This document shows, in pieces, positions 1-9,247 of a stretch of 46,079 bases of DNA; the stretch's first letter is position 1, and each line of letters begins with the position of its first letter. The notes below the pieces were generated by a model. That model was given only the letters and a program-made list of their open reading frames with translations, searched no databases and was not told where the DNA came from. Origin of the DNA: Sulfurisoma sp. GTDB taxonomy: Bacteria; Pseudomonadota; Gammaproteobacteria; Burkholderiales; Rhodocyclaceae. The position numbers and the translations under genes were made by a program. The DNA lies in contig JAUYFI010000096.1 in NCBI GenBank assembly GCA_030691075.1, forward strand, positions 1-46,079, written 5' to 3'.

Positions 1-581
<581 letters not shown>

Positions 582-604
582 TCCGTAGTCGAGATTGACG
601 ATCC

Positions 605-637
605 AAGCGTTGCGTCCGTCACACGGGCGCAACGCTT
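605..637 (+). promoter_or_regulatory. Perfect hairpin between gap and pgk
   Basis: A 10-bp perfect stem, AAGCGTTGCG at 605-614 and CGCAACGCTT at 628-637, encloses a 13-nt loop. No T-run follows, so it is not a classical intrinsic terminator. It could stabilise or process the gap mRNA, or weakly attenuate pgk. The function is inferred. Confidence 0.5.
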
Positions 638-672
638 CAGTGGTTAACTTCGAGCTATTCAGGAGACAGCAC

Positions 673-1857
673 ATGTCCAAGTTCATTCGCATGACCGATC
701 TCGACCTCAAGGGCAAGCGCGTGTTCATCCGCGCCGACCTCAACGTGCCGGTCAAGGACGGCAAGGTCACCTCCGACGCCCGCATCACCGCTTCGATGCC
801 GACCATCGAGCACGCGCTGAAGGCCGGCGCCAGGGTGATGGTCACCTCCCACCTCGGTCGCCCCACCGAGGGCGAATTCTCCGAGGAGAACTCGCTCAAG
901 CCCGTCGCCGACGTCATGTCGGCCCAGCTCGGCAAACCGGTGCGCGTCATCCGCGACTGGATTGACGGCGGCTTCACCGTCGCCGACGGCGAAGTGGTGC
1001 TGCTCGAAAACTGCCGCATCAACAAGGGCGAGAAAAAGAACGTCGAGGAAACCGCCAGGAAATACGCCGCGCTGTGCGACGTCTTCGTCATGGACGCCTT
1101 CGGCACCGCCCACCGCGCCGAGGCCTCGACCCACGGCGTCGCCAAATACGCCCCGGTCGCCTGCGCCGGCATCCTGCTGACCGGGGAACTCGAGGCGCTG
1201 ACCAAGGCGCTGGCCACCCCGGCCCGGCCGATGGTCGCCATCGTCGGTGGCTCCAAGGTATCCACCAAGCTCACCGTGCTCGAGGCGCTGTCCGAGAAGG
1301 TCGACCAGATGGTGGTCGGTGGCGGCATCGCCAACACCTTCCTCAAGGCGACCGGCAAGAACGTCGGCAAGTCGCTGTGCGAGGATGACCTGGTGCCCAC
1401 CGCCCAGGCACTGATGAAGAAGATGACGGCGCGCGGCGCCACCATCCCCATCGCCGTCGATGTGGTCTGCGGCAAGAAATTCGATGCCGCCGAGCCGGCC
1501 GTGCTGAAAGACGCCGGTTCTGTCGCCGACGACGACATGATTTTCGATATCGGCCCGAAGTCGGCGCAGGAACTCGCCGACATCATCATGAAGGCCGGCA
1601 CCGTGGTGTGGAACGGCCCGGTCGGCGTGTTCGAATTCGACCAGTTCGGCGCGGGCACCAAGACCGTCGCCATGGCCATCGCCAACACCCAGGCTTTCAC
1701 GCTCGCCGGCGGCGGCGACACCATCGCCGCCATCCAGAAGTACGACATCTACGACAAGGTGTCCTACATCTCCACCGCCGGCGGTGCCTTCCTCGAGTTC
1801 CTCGAGGGCAAAATTCTTCCCGCTGTCGAGATTCTCGAACAACGCGCCAAGGGGTAA
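673..1857 (+). CDS. pgk: Phosphoglycerate kinase
   Basis: Transfers phosphate from 1,3-bisphosphoglycerate to ADP, the first ATP-yielding step of lower glycolysis, in the cytoplasm. The ATG at 673 is preceded by AGGAGA at 661-666. Starts further upstream in the same frame would add a non-conserved leader, so they are rejected. The 394-residue product has the usual family length. It opens with the substrate-binding [12 protein letters not shown], continues with SHLGRPTEG, and carries the nucleotide-binding [10 protein letters not shown] and the C-terminal GGGDTIAA motif followed by STAGGAFLE. It sits between gap and pyk in the same direction, as expected for a glycolytic operon. Nothing appears truncated. 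Confidence 0.98.
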   Translation: MSKFIRMTDLDLKGKRVFIRADLNVPVKDGKVTSDARITASMPTIEHALKAGARVMVTSHLGRPTEGEFSEENSLKPVADVMSAQLGKPVRVIRDWIDGGFTVADGEVVLLENCRINKGEKKNVEETARKYAALCDVFVMDAFGTAHRAEASTHGVAKYAPVACAGILLTGELEALTKALATPARPMVAIVGGSKVSTKLTVLEALSEKVDQMVVGGGIANTFLKATGKNVGKSLCEDDLVPTAQALMKKMTARGATIPIAVDVVCGKKFDAAEPAVLKDAGSVADDDMIFDIGPKSAQELADIIMKAGTVVWNGPVGVFEFDQFGAGTKTVAMAIANTQAFTLAGGGDTIAAIQKYDIYDKVSYISTAGGAFLEFLEGKILPAVEILEQRAKG

Positions 1858-1865
1858 TGCTGGAA

Positions 1866-1899
1866 TTCGGGCCGTCCCTTGCATCACGGGCAGCCCGAA
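1866..1899 (+). promoter_or_regulatory. Short hairpin between pgk and pyk
   Basis: TTCGGGC at 1866-1872 pairs with GCCCGAA at 1893-1899. The bases after it are A-rich rather than T-rich, so termination is doubtful. The structure lies just before the pyk start and could influence its translation. Confidence 0.35.
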
Positions 1900-1911
1900 C
1901 CCAATAAAAAT

Positions 1912-3357
1912 ATGTCCATTCGAAAACGCACGACAAAGATTGTTGCGACGCTGGGGCCGGCATCAAGCAGTCCCGAAGTGCTGACCCGCCTCGTCGAGGC
2001 CGGCATCGACGTCGTCAGGCTGAATTTCTCCCACGGCACGGCCGCGGATCACAAGGGCCGCGTCGAGACGCTGCGCGGCCTGATCGAGCAGAGCGGCCGC
2101 ACCGTCGGCATCATGGCCGACCTGCAGGGGCCCAAGATCCGCATCGGAAAATTCGCCGGCAGCAAGGTGCTGCTGAAGAACGGCCAGTCCTTCGTCCTCG
2201 ACGCCGAGTGCGAGCTTGGCACGACCGACTGCGTCGGCCTCGACTACCCGGAACTGGTCAATGACGTCGTCAACGGCGACGTGCTGCTGCTCGACGACGG
2301 CCGCATCGTCATGGATGTCGATCATGTCGACGGCACGCAGATTCATTGCATCGTGCGCCAGGGCGGCGAGCTCTCCAACAACAAGGGCATCAACCGCCAG
2401 GGCGGCGGCCTCTCGGCGCCGGCGCTGACGCCCAAGGACATGGAGGACATCCGCACCGCGGCCAGCCTCGGCATCGACTACGTCGCCGTGTCCTTTCCCA
2501 AGTCGGGCGACGACATGCGCCTGGCCCGCGCGCTGCTGCAGGCGGCCGGCTCCCATGCCCTGCTCGTGGCCAAGATCGAGCGCGTCGAGGCCGTCGACAA
2601 TCTCGAACACATCCTCGACGCCACCGACGGCGTCATGGTGGCACGCGGCGACCTTGCGGTGGAGGTCGGCGACGCGGCCGTGCCGGCCCTGCAGAAGAAG
2701 ATCATCCGCATGGCGCGGGAACACAACAAGTTCGTCATCACCGCCACGCAGATGATGGAGTCGATGATCCACAGCCCGGTGCCCACGCGCGCCGAGGTGT
2801 CGGATGTCGCCAACGCCGTGCTCGACGGCACCGACGCAGTGATGCTGTCGGCCGAGACCGCCGCCGGCGAATACCCGGTCGAGACCGTCGCGGCCATGGC
2901 GCGCATCTGCCTCGAGGCGGAAAAGACCGCCGACACCGCGCTCGACACCCACTTTCTCAACCGCGTGTTCACCCGCATCGACCAGTCGATCGCCATGGCC
3001 GCGCTGTTCGCCGCCCACCACCTCAAGGTCAAGGCCATCGCCGCGCTGACCGAGTCCGGCTCCACGGCCTTGTGGATGTCTCGCCTCAACGCCGGCGTGC
3101 CGATCTATGCCCTGACGCAGGAGGTCGCGACGCGTTACAAGGTCAGCATCTTCAAGGGAGTATTCCCGGTGATGATGCCCCAGAGCGGACACGAGCGCGA
3201 CGACGTGCTGCGCGCCGCGGAAGACGCCATGATTGCCTCGGGCGCCGTCGAGCCGGGCGACCTGATCGTCCTCACCATCGGCGAACCCATCGGCAAGCCC
3301 GGCGGCACCAACACCCTCAAGATCATCAAGGTCGGCGAGCACCGACCGGCTCACTAA
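1912..3357 (+). CDS. pyk: Pyruvate kinase
   Basis: Converts phosphoenolpyruvate and ADP to pyruvate and ATP. The ATG at 1912 gives MSIRKRTTKIVATLGPAS, the classic pyruvate-kinase N-terminus. A TTG at 1879 in the same frame would add 11 unconserved residues and is not preferred. The ribosome-binding site is weak and A-rich. The 481-residue product shows RLNFSHG, the metal/substrate region around AKIERVE, RGDLAVEV, the ITATQMMESM signature, and the C-terminal allosteric-type domain. It lies 54 bp after pgk and 24 bp before fba, so co-transcription is likely. Length and motifs are normal. Confidence 0.98.
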   Translation: MSIRKRTTKIVATLGPASSSPEVLTRLVEAGIDVVRLNFSHGTAADHKGRVETLRGLIEQSGRTVGIMADLQGPKIRIGKFAGSKVLLKNGQSFVLDAECELGTTDCVGLDYPELVNDVVNGDVLLLDDGRIVMDVDHVDGTQIHCIVRQGGELSNNKGINRQGGGLSAPALTPKDMEDIRTAASLGIDYVAVSFPKSGDDMRLARALLQAAGSHALLVAKIERVEAVDNLEHILDATDGVMVARGDLAVEVGDAAVPALQKKIIRMAREHNKFVITATQMMESMIHSPVPTRAEVSDVANAVLDGTDAVMLSAETAAGEYPVETVAAMARICLEAEKTADTALDTHFLNRVFTRIDQSIAMAALFAAHHLKVKAIAALTESGSTALWMSRLNAGVPIYALTQEVATRYKVSIFKGVFPVMMPQSGHERDDVLRAAEDAMIASGAVEPGDLIVLTIGEPIGKPGGTNTLKIIKVGEHRPAH

Positions 3358-3381
3358 ACCACACTACCCAAGGAGAACTCA

Positions 3382-4446
3382 ATGGCACTCGTATCCATGC
3401 GCCAACTGCTGGACCACGCCGCTGAACACGGCTATGGCCTGCCCGCTTTCAACGTGAACAACCTGGAGCAGATCCAGGCCATCATGGAAGCCGCCGAGGA
3501 GACCGACAGCCCGGTGATCATGCAGGGCTCGGCCGGCGCCCGCAAATATGCCGGCGAGGCCTACCTGCGCCACCTGATCGAAGCCGCCATCGAGACCCAT
3601 CCCGACGTGCCGATCGTCATGCACCAGGATCACGGCGCCAGCCCGGCCATCTGTATCCAGTCGATGCGCTCCGGCTTCTCCAGCGTGATGATGGACGGCT
3701 CGCTGATGGAAGACGCCAAGACGCCGTCGTCCTTCAAGTACAACGTCGACACCACCCGTCATGTCGTCGATATCGCGCATGCCATCGGCGTGTCGGTCGA
3801 GGGCGAACTGGGCTGCCTCGGCTCGCTCGAATCGGGCCAAGGCGAGAAGGAAGACGGCCACGGCGCCGAAGGCGTCCTGTCGCACGACCAGTTGCTGACC
3901 GACCCCGACGAGGCCGCCGAGTTCGTCAAGGCGACCCAGGTCGACGCGCTGGCCATCGCCATCGGCACCAGCCACGGCGCCTACAAATTCACCCGCCCGC
4001 CCACCGGCGCGGTGCTGCGCATCGACCGCATCAAGGAAATCCACGCCCGCCTGCCCAATACCCACCTGGTGATGCATGGTTCCTCCAGCGTGCCGCAGGA
4101 ATGGCTCAAGATCATCAACGAGAACGGCGGCGAAATGGGCGCCACCTACGGCGTGCCGGTCGAGGAAATCGTCGAGGGCATCAAGAACGGCGTGCGCAAG
4201 GTGAACATCGACACCGACCTGCGCATGGCCTCCACCGGCGCCATCCGCCAGTTCCTCAACAAGGATCGCAAAAACTTCGACCCGCGCAAATATCTGGCCG
4301 AAGCCCGCAAGGCCATGAAGGAAATCTGCAAGGCCCGCTACGAAGCCTTCGGCTGCGCCGGCCAGGCCAGCAAGATCAAGGCGATCAGCCTCGAGACCAT
4401 GGCCAACCGCTACAAGAAGGGCGATCTGAACGCGGTCGTCAAGTAA
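3382..4446 (+). CDS. fba: Class II fructose-1,6-bisphosphate aldolase
   Basis: Zinc-dependent aldolase that interconverts fructose 1,6-bisphosphate with dihydroxyacetone phosphate and glyceraldehyde 3-phosphate. A strong AAGGAG site precedes the ATG at 3382. The 354-residue product has the class II hallmarks: HQDHG at residues 81-85 (metal-binding His, catalytic Asp), a GTSHGAYKF loop, MHGSSSVPQ with another metal-binding His, and KVNIDTDLR near the C-terminus. The length fits the family subtype common in betaproteobacteria. It is the last glycolytic gene of the cluster and is followed by a repeat copy and then a strong terminator. Confidence 0.98.
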   Translation: MALVSMRQLLDHAAEHGYGLPAFNVNNLEQIQAIMEAAEETDSPVIMQGSAGARKYAGEAYLRHLIEAAIETHPDVPIVMHQDHGASPAICIQSMRSGFSSVMMDGSLMEDAKTPSSFKYNVDTTRHVVDIAHAIGVSVEGELGCLGSLESGQGEKEDGHGAEGVLSHDQLLTDPDEAAEFVKATQVDALAIAIGTSHGAYKFTRPPTGAVLRIDRIKEIHARLPNTHLVMHGSSSVPQEWLKIINENGGEMGATYGVPVEEIVEGIKNGVRKVNIDTDLRMASTGAIRQFLNKDRKNFDPRKYLAEARKAMKEICKARYEAFGCAGQASKIKAISLETMANRYKKGDLNAVVK

Positions 4447-4452
4447 GTTTGC

Positions 4453-4477
4453 AAAAGTCGGCGCTGGCGACACGGCG
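4453..4477 (+). repeat. Dispersed repeat, short form (copy 1, intergenic)
   Basis: It reads AAAAGTCGGCG, then CTGGC, then GACACGGCG, which is the bare backbone of a repeat family seen ten times in this window. It lies 6 bp after the fba stop and before the terminator. This is the only copy wholly outside coding sequence. Confidence 0.8.
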
Positions 4478-4502
4478 CACGATGGATTGCAGTAAAGTTC
4501 AG

Positions 4503-4538
4503 GGGCCGCCGGCGCGGATGCCGGCGGCCCTTTCATTT
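4503..4538 (+). terminator. Rho-independent terminator after fba
   Basis: GGGCCGCCGGC at 4503-4513 pairs perfectly with 4520-4530 across a 6-nt loop. TTTCATTT follows at 4531-4538. It ends the gap-pgk-pyk-fba unit just before purC. Confidence 0.85.
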
Positions 4539-4549
4539 GGATTGTTGCC

Positions 4550-5434
4550 ATGACCGCTCCCCTCTACGAATCCTCCATTGCCAGCCTGCCGCTGCTCAAT
4601 CGCGGCAAGGTCCGCGATATCTATGGCATCGATGACGACAAAATGCTGATCGTCACCAGCGACCGCCTCTCGGCCTTCGACGTGATCCTGCCCGACCCGA
4701 TCCCGGGCAAGGGCGCGGTGCTCACCGCCGTCGCCGACTTCTGGTTCGCCAGGCTCGCCCACGTCATTCCCAACCAGCTCACCGGCATAGCCCCCGAAAC
4801 GGTCGTGGCGCCGAATGAGCGCGATCAGGTACGCGGCCGCGCCATCGTGGTCAAGAAGCTCAAGCCGCTGCCCATCGAGGCGGTGGTGCGCGGCTACCTG
4901 ATCGGCTCGGGCTGGAAGGACTACCAGGCCACGGGCAAGGTTTGCGGCATCCCGCTGCCCGCCGGCCTGCAGGTGGCCCAGCAATTGCCCGAGCCGTTGT
5001 TTACCCCCTCGACCAAGGCCGAGCTCGGCAGCCATGACGAGAACATCGACTACGCCGCCGTCGAGAAGCTGGTCGGCCCCGTGCTGGCCGCGCAGGTGCG
5101 CGACGTCGCTCTGCACCTCTATCGGGAGGCGGCCGCCTACGCCCTGACACGCGGCATCATCATCGCCGACACCAAGTTCGAGTTCGGCCTCGACGCCGCC
5201 GGCACGCTGCACCTGATCGACGAGGTGCTCACACCCGACTCCTCGCGCTTCTGGCCGGCTGATACCTACCAGGTCGGCAGCAGCCCGGCGAGCTTCGACA
5301 AGCAGTTCGTGCGCGACTATCTCGAAACGCTGGCCTGGAACAAGCAGGCGCCGGGGCCGACGCTGCCGCCGGAGATTCTCGAAAAGACATCGGCCAAGTA
5401 TCGCGAGGCGCTGACACGTCTGACCGGCGGCTGA
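4550..5434 (+). CDS. purC: Phosphoribosylaminoimidazole-succinocarboxamide synthase (SAICAR synthase)
   Basis: Ligates aspartate to CAIR using ATP, step eight of de novo purine synthesis. The 294-residue product starts at the ATG at 4550 and contains NRGKVRDIY, the DRLSAFDV motif, [15 protein letters not shown], and [14 protein letters not shown], all typical of the longer bacterial/yeast-type PurC. It follows the glycolytic cluster after a strong terminator, so it should have its own promoter within the short gap or depend on read-through. No purE or purK follows here. Length and motifs are complete. Confidence 0.97.
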   Translation: MTAPLYESSIASLPLLNRGKVRDIYGIDDDKMLIVTSDRLSAFDVILPDPIPGKGAVLTAVADFWFARLAHVIPNQLTGIAPETVVAPNERDQVRGRAIVVKKLKPLPIEAVVRGYLIGSGWKDYQATGKVCGIPLPAGLQVAQQLPEPLFTPSTKAELGSHDENIDYAAVEKLVGPVLAAQVRDVALHLYREAAAYALTRGIIIADTKFEFGLDAAGTLHLIDEVLTPDSSRFWPADTYQVGSSPASFDKQFVRDYLETLAWNKQAPGPTLPPEILEKTSAKYREALTRLTGG

Positions 5435-5488
5435 CCCGCCGACCCTCGCCCGGCGCCGCGGCGCCGTCCCGCCACAACCGACTTTCTT

Positions 5489-5517
5489 GCGCCGCCAGCG
5501 AGCGGCGCTTGCTTTTA
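5489..5517 (+). terminator. Probable terminator after purC
   Basis: GCGCCGC at 5489-5495 pairs with GCGGCGC at 5502-5508 across a 6-nt loop. TTGCTTTTA follows. The stem is GC-rich, but the T-tract is interrupted. Confidence 0.5.
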
Positions 5518-5543
5518 CGGCCTTCTGTCCCCATTTCGAACCC

Positions 5544-7574
5544 ATGAACCCACTCCTCGACTTCAGCGGCCTGCCCCGCTTCGACGCCGTCACGCCCGAC
5601 CACGTCGCCCCCGCCATCCGCGAACTGCTCGATGAAAATCGCGCACTGATCGGCGCCCTGATCCGCCCCGAAACACCCGCAACCTGGGACGGCTTCGTGC
5701 AGCCGCTGACCGACACCGGCGAGCGCCTGTCGCGTGCATGGGGCATCGTCAGCCACCTGCATTCGGTCAATGACGTGCCCGAGTGGCGCGAAGCCTACAA
5801 CGCCATGCTGCCCGAGGTCAGCCGCTTCCATGCCGAACTCGGCCAGAACCTTGAACTGTTCTCCAGGTTCAAGGCGCTTGCCGCCAGCCCCGAATACGCG
5901 ACCCTCAGTTCCGCCCGCCGCCGCATCATCGACAACGACCTGCGCGACTTCCGCCTCTCCGGCGCCGAGTTGCCGGAAGAGCACAAGCCGCGCTTCCAGG
6001 AAATCCAGGAGGAACTCGCCGCGCTGGCCGCCAAGTTCTCCGAGAACCTGCTCGACGCCACCAATGCCCACGCCGAGTGGGTGGAGAGCGAACAGGGCGT
6101 GGCCGGCCTGCCCGAGGACGTGATCGCCGCCGCGCGCGCCGCCGCCGAGAAAGACGGCAAGCCGGGCTGGAAATTCACCCTGCGCGCGCCGTCCTACATC
6201 CCGGTGATGCAATACGCCGACTCTCGCTCCCTGCGCGCGCGCATGTACCGCGCCTACGCCACGCGCGCTTCCGAGCAGGGCAAGGCCGAGTGGGACAACG
6301 GCCCGCTGATCGAGCGCCTCCTCGCGCTGCGTGCCGAGGAGGCGAAGCTGCTCGGCTACGCCAGCTACGCCGAGGTGTCGCTGGTACCGAAGATGGCCAG
6401 CACGCCGGCCGAGGTCGCCGCCTTCCTGCGCGAACTCGCCGCCAAGGCGCGGCCCCATGCCTCCCACGACATGGCCGAGCTGCGCGAGTTCGCGGCGAAG
6501 GAACTCGATCTCCCCGCGCTCGAAAGCTGGGATCTCGCCTGGGCTTCGGAAAAACTCAAGCAGGCCCGCCACGCCTTCTCCGACGACGAGGTGAAGCAGT
6601 ATTTCCCCGAGCCGCGCGTGCTCGACGGGCTGTTCCATGTCGTCGAATCGCTGTTCGGCGTCACGCTCGAGCCGGACACGGCGCCGGTATGGCATCCCGA
6701 CGTGCGCTTCTTCAGAATTCTTCGCGACGGCAAGCTCGTCGGCCAGTTCTACCTCGACCTCCATGCCCGCGAGACCAAGCGGGGCGGGGCGTGGATGGAC
6801 GACGCGATCAGCCGGCGCCAGACCTCGTTCGGCGTGCAGACGCCGGTCGCCTATCTCAACTGCAATTTCCCCGGCCCGGTGGATGGCAAGGCAGCGACGT
6901 TCAGCCACGACGACGTCATCACCCTGTTCCACGAGGCCGGCCACGGCCTTCATCACCTGCTGACCCGCGTTGACGAGCTGTCGGTCTCCGGCATCCACGG
7001 CGTCGAGTGGGACGCGGTGGAACTGCCCAGCCAGTTCATGGAGAACTTCTGCTGGGACTGGGCCGTGCTGCGGAAGATGACCACCCACGTCGATTCAGGC
7101 AAGCCGCTGCCGCGCGAGCTTTACGACAAGATGATCGCGGCGAAGAATTTCCAGAGCGGAATGCAGACGCTGCGGCAGATCGAGTTCAGCCTGTTCGACC
7201 TGCTGCTGCACGACGAACCGCCCCCGGGCCAGAATTTCATGCAACTGCTGGACGCCGTGCGTCGCGAGGTGGCCGTGGTGTTTCCGCCGGAGTGGCAGCG
7301 CTTTCCCCAGAGCTTTTCGCATATCTTCGGCGGCGGCTACGCCGCTGGCTACTACAGCTACAAGTGGGCGGAAGTGCTGTCGGCCGATGCCTTCGAGGCC
7401 TTCGAGGAAGCCGAAAAGCAGGGCGGCGCGGTGCTCGACGCCGCAACCGGGTCGCGCTTCCTCGACGAGGTGCTCGCCGTCGGGGGCGCACGGCCGGCGC
7501 TGGAATCCTTCAAAGCCTTCCGCGGCAGAGAGCCGCGCGTGGACGCGCTGCTGCGCCACAACGGCATGACCTGA
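5544..7574 (+). CDS. prlC: Oligopeptidase A (M3 family zinc metallopeptidase)
   Basis: Cytoplasmic oligopeptidase that degrades short peptides, including cleaved signal peptides. The ATG at 5544 gives MNPLLDFSGLPRFD, matching the usual start. A longer frame from 5487 adds 19 unconserved residues across a terminator-like hairpin and is rejected. The 676-residue product matches the family length. The zinc site HEAGH is at residues 463-467 and is followed by the M3 downstream motif GVEWDAVELPSQFMENF, which contains the third metal ligand. GGYAAGYYSYKWAEVLSAD lies near the C-terminus. The stop codon sits on the first base of a dispersed-repeat copy and faces the convergent PilZ gene. Confidence 0.97.
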   Translation: MNPLLDFSGLPRFDAVTPDHVAPAIRELLDENRALIGALIRPETPATWDGFVQPLTDTGERLSRAWGIVSHLHSVNDVPEWREAYNAMLPEVSRFHAELGQNLELFSRFKALAASPEYATLSSARRRIIDNDLRDFRLSGAELPEEHKPRFQEIQEELAALAAKFSENLLDATNAHAEWVESEQGVAGLPEDVIAAARAAAEKDGKPGWKFTLRAPSYIPVMQYADSRSLRARMYRAYATRASEQGKAEWDNGPLIERLLALRAEEAKLLGYASYAEVSLVPKMASTPAEVAAFLRELAAKARPHASHDMAELREFAAKELDLPALESWDLAWASEKLKQARHAFSDDEVKQYFPEPRVLDGLFHVVESLFGVTLEPDTAPVWHPDVRFFRILRDGKLVGQFYLDLHARETKRGGAWMDDAISRRQTSFGVQTPVAYLNCNFPGPVDGKAATFSHDDVITLFHEAGHGLHHLLTRVDELSVSGIHGVEWDAVELPSQFMENFCWDWAVLRKMTTHVDSGKPLPRELYDKMIAAKNFQSGMQTLRQIEFSLFDLLLHDEPPPGQNFMQLLDAVRREVAVVFPPEWQRFPQSFSHIFGGGYAAGYYSYKWAEVLSADAFEAFEEAEKQGGAVLDAATGSRFLDEVLAVGGARPALESFKAFRGREPRVDALLRHNGMT

Positions 7575-7602
7575 AAAGTCGGCTCTGGCGCTACGGCGCC
7601 AG
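7574..7602. repeat. Dispersed repeat, short form (copy 2), forming a hairpin at convergent stops
   Basis: It reads AAAAGTCGGCT, then CTGGCGC, then TACGGCG. The first A is the last base of the prlC stop, and the CTA at 7591-7593 is the TAG stop of the PilZ gene. CTGGCGC at 7585-7591 pairs with GCGCCAG at 7596-7602 around a TACG loop, which belongs to the very stable UNCG class. On the minus strand it is followed by a T-run, so it could terminate the PilZ transcript. Confidence 0.7.
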
Positions 7603-7956
7603 CAAGGTTTGCAGCTCGCGTTCGAGCAATGCCGGATCGCCGGAATTGAGCTCGACCAGCCGGCGCAGGTGGGTGATGCTGTCGACATCGATGCTTTCGC
7701 CGCGCACGCCGACATTCGGCCCATCGAGGTGGGCGACCTGGCCCCACATGGCGATCACCACGCCTTCGGCGAGATGCAGCTTGAGGTGGCACGGGTCGCC
7801 GATCCGGCCCTGCCACCGACCCGGCGCCTCGAGCAGGGCTCCCTTCAGCGAAATATCGAGCAGCCGCGCCTCGACCGTGCCGTGATCGGTGGTGAGTCGC
7901 ACGGTGGAATCGAATGCCGCGCGCCAGAACTGGCGGCGATTACTGGCGTCGTTCAT
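7591..7956 (-). CDS. Small PilZ-domain protein, probable c-di-GMP receptor
   Basis: The 121-residue protein from the ATG at 7956 is essentially one PilZ domain. The N-terminal RRQFWR holds the RxxxR c-di-GMP-binding motif, and DISLKG matches the D/NxSxxG motif. Both binding motifs are therefore intact, and dinucleotide binding is expected from family knowledge. The partner process is unknown. The start codon overlaps the end of the upstream zinc-ribbon gene by 17 bp, implying translational coupling. Its last codons and stop lie in a dispersed-repeat copy. Longer forms of the frame upstream have no conserved sequence. Confidence in PilZ is high and in a specific role is low. Confidence 0.85.
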   Translation of the reverse strand: MNDASNRRQFWRAAFDSTVRLTTDHGTVEARLLDISLKGALLEAPGRWQGRIGDPCHLKLHLAEGVVIAMWGQVAHLDGPNVGVRGESIDVDSITHLRRLVELNSGDPALLERELQTLLAP

Positions 7957-8128
7957 GTTCGGGTTCCTTGCACGGCTGCACTCCCTCGAAATCGATTCCG
8001 CTGAATGTCTCGGCCAGATGACACTTGATATCTCCACAGCGATGTTCAGCGGCACACTCGCGCTGCGTCTGATCCAGCAGCACCATTTCTCCGCACTTCG
8101 GGCAATAGGTGAAGGGTGAATCGAACAT
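7940..8128 (-). CDS. Small Cys-rich zinc-ribbon-like protein
   Basis: A 62-residue protein preceded by a good GGGAGGTG ribosome-binding site. It opens with a CPKCG knuckle (Cys9, Cys12), followed by Cys25, Cys31, Cys36 and Cys53. The pattern suggests a small zinc-binding protein, but I recognise no named family. The gene overlaps the start of the PilZ gene by 17 bp and is divergent from xth across a 54-bp gap that must hold promoters for both directions. The RBS, the overlap and the Cys spacing argue that it is a real gene. The function is unknown. Confidence 0.65.
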   Translation of the reverse strand: MFDSPFTYCPKCGEMVLLDQTQRECAAEHRCGDIKCHLAETFSGIDFEGVQPCKEPEHERRQ

Positions 8129-8182
8129 GATGCACCTCCCCGCCGATTATATACGCTCGCCCCTCGGCTATCATTCGCTCCC

Positions 8183-8950
8183 ATGAAGCTCGCCACATGG
8201 AATGTAAATTCGCTCAAGGTGCGACTGCCGCACGTCCTCGACTGGCTGGCGACGGCCCGGCCCGATGTGCTGTGCCTGCAGGAACTCAAGCTCGAGGACA
8301 AGGCCTTCCCGGTCGCCGAGATCGAGGCCGCCGGCTATCGCGCGGCGTTCAGCGGCCAGAAGACCTACAACGGCGTGGCCATCCTCGCCCGCCACGAACT
8401 CGCCGACGTCAGCCGCGACATCCCCGGCTTCGATGATCCGCAAAAGCGCGTCATCGCCGCCACCGTCGCCGGCGTGCGCGTGGTGTGCGGCTACTTCCCC
8501 AACGGCCAGGAGGTCGGATCGGACAAGTACGAGTACAAGCTCAAGTGGCTGGCGGCGCTCACCGCCTGGCTGCGCGACGAACTGGCCCGCCACCCGCAAC
8601 TGGCCCTGCTCGGCGACTACAACATCGCCCCCGACGACCGCGACGTGCACGATCCGGTGGCCTGGCAGGGGCGGATTCTCTGCTCCGAAGCCGAGCGCGA
8701 CGCCTTCCGCGCGCTAATCCACCTGGGCCTGGCCGATGCCTTCCGCCTGTTCGAGCAACCGGAGAAAAGCTTCTCGTGGTGGGACTATCGCATGATGGGC
8801 TTCCGCCGCAACCTCGGCCTGCGCATCGACCATATCCTGTTGTCAAAGCCGCTCGCCGCGCGCTGTTCCGGCTGCCTGATCGACAAGGCGCCGCGCAAGC
8901 TGGAGCGGCCATCGGACCACGCGCCGGTTCTGGTGGAACTTGGCGCATAA
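8183..8950 (+). CDS. xth: Exodeoxyribonuclease III
   Basis: AP endonuclease and 3'-5' exonuclease of base-excision repair, in the EEP (endonuclease/exonuclease/phosphatase) superfamily. The ATG at 8183 gives [17 protein letters not shown], the standard N-terminus. The catalytic motifs follow in order: WNVNS, LQELKL with the metal-binding Glu, GDYNIAP with catalytic Asp and Asn, and the terminal SDHAPV His. The 255-residue length is normal for the family. It is divergent from the zinc-ribbon/PilZ pair and 46 bp upstream of a small membrane protein gene. Confidence 0.96.
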   Translation: MKLATWNVNSLKVRLPHVLDWLATARPDVLCLQELKLEDKAFPVAEIEAAGYRAAFSGQKTYNGVAILARHELADVSRDIPGFDDPQKRVIAATVAGVRVVCGYFPNGQEVGSDKYEYKLKWLAALTAWLRDELARHPQLALLGDYNIAPDDRDVHDPVAWQGRILCSEAERDAFRALIHLGLADAFRLFEQPEKSFSWWDYRMMGFRRNLGLRIDHILLSKPLAARCSGCLIDKAPRKLERPSDHAPVLVELGA

Positions 8951-8996
8951 TTCGCCGGTCCCAAAAATACCGACAATACCCTCAAGGAGAATCAGC

Positions 8997-9197
8997 ATGA
9001 AATTGAACGTCGGCGGCATCGACCGCATCGCTCGCATCGTCATTGGCCTCGGTCTGGTCGGCTGGGCCGTCATGGGCGGCCCGATCTTGGCCTGGATCGG
9101 CCTCCTGCCGCTGGCCACGGGCACCTTCGGCTTCTGCCCGGCCTACCTGCCGTTCGGCATGAGTTCCTGCCCGATGAAGAAAAAAGAGGGCGAGTAA
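8997..9197 (+). CDS. DUF2892 (YgaP-like) small inner-membrane protein
   Basis: A 66-residue protein beginning MKLNVGGIDRIARI and preceded by AAGGAGA at 8984-8990. It has two hydrophobic segments (about residues 14-28 and 31-47). These are followed by the FCPAYLPFG and SSCP cysteine motifs typical of the DUF2892 family, also found as the membrane tail of YgaP-type rhodaneses. There is no attached rhodanese domain. The function is not established. It ends in front of a bidirectional terminator and faces ksgA. Confidence 0.9.
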   Translation: MKLNVGGIDRIARIVIGLGLVGWAVMGGPILAWIGLLPLATGTFGFCPAYLPFGMSSCPMKKKEGE

Positions 9198-9215
9198 TCC
9201 CGTTTGCCCGGTGAC

Positions 9216-9247
9216 AACGGCGCGCCGCGGCGCGCCGTTCGTTGTTT
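9216..9247. terminator. Bidirectional terminator between the DUF2892 gene and ksgA
   Basis: AACGGCGCGCC at 9216-9226 pairs perfectly with 9229-9239. CGTTGTTT follows on the plus strand. It serves the convergent ends of the two genes, with ksgA ending at 9246. Confidence 0.75.

Noticed and set aside
655-1887. A 410-codon open frame opposite pgk
   Set aside because: It is antisense to an unmistakable pgk, with low-complexity Gly/Asp/Val composition.
1858-1911. A full intrinsic terminator between pgk and pyk
   Set aside because: The stem is short and followed by A-rich DNA, with no T-run.
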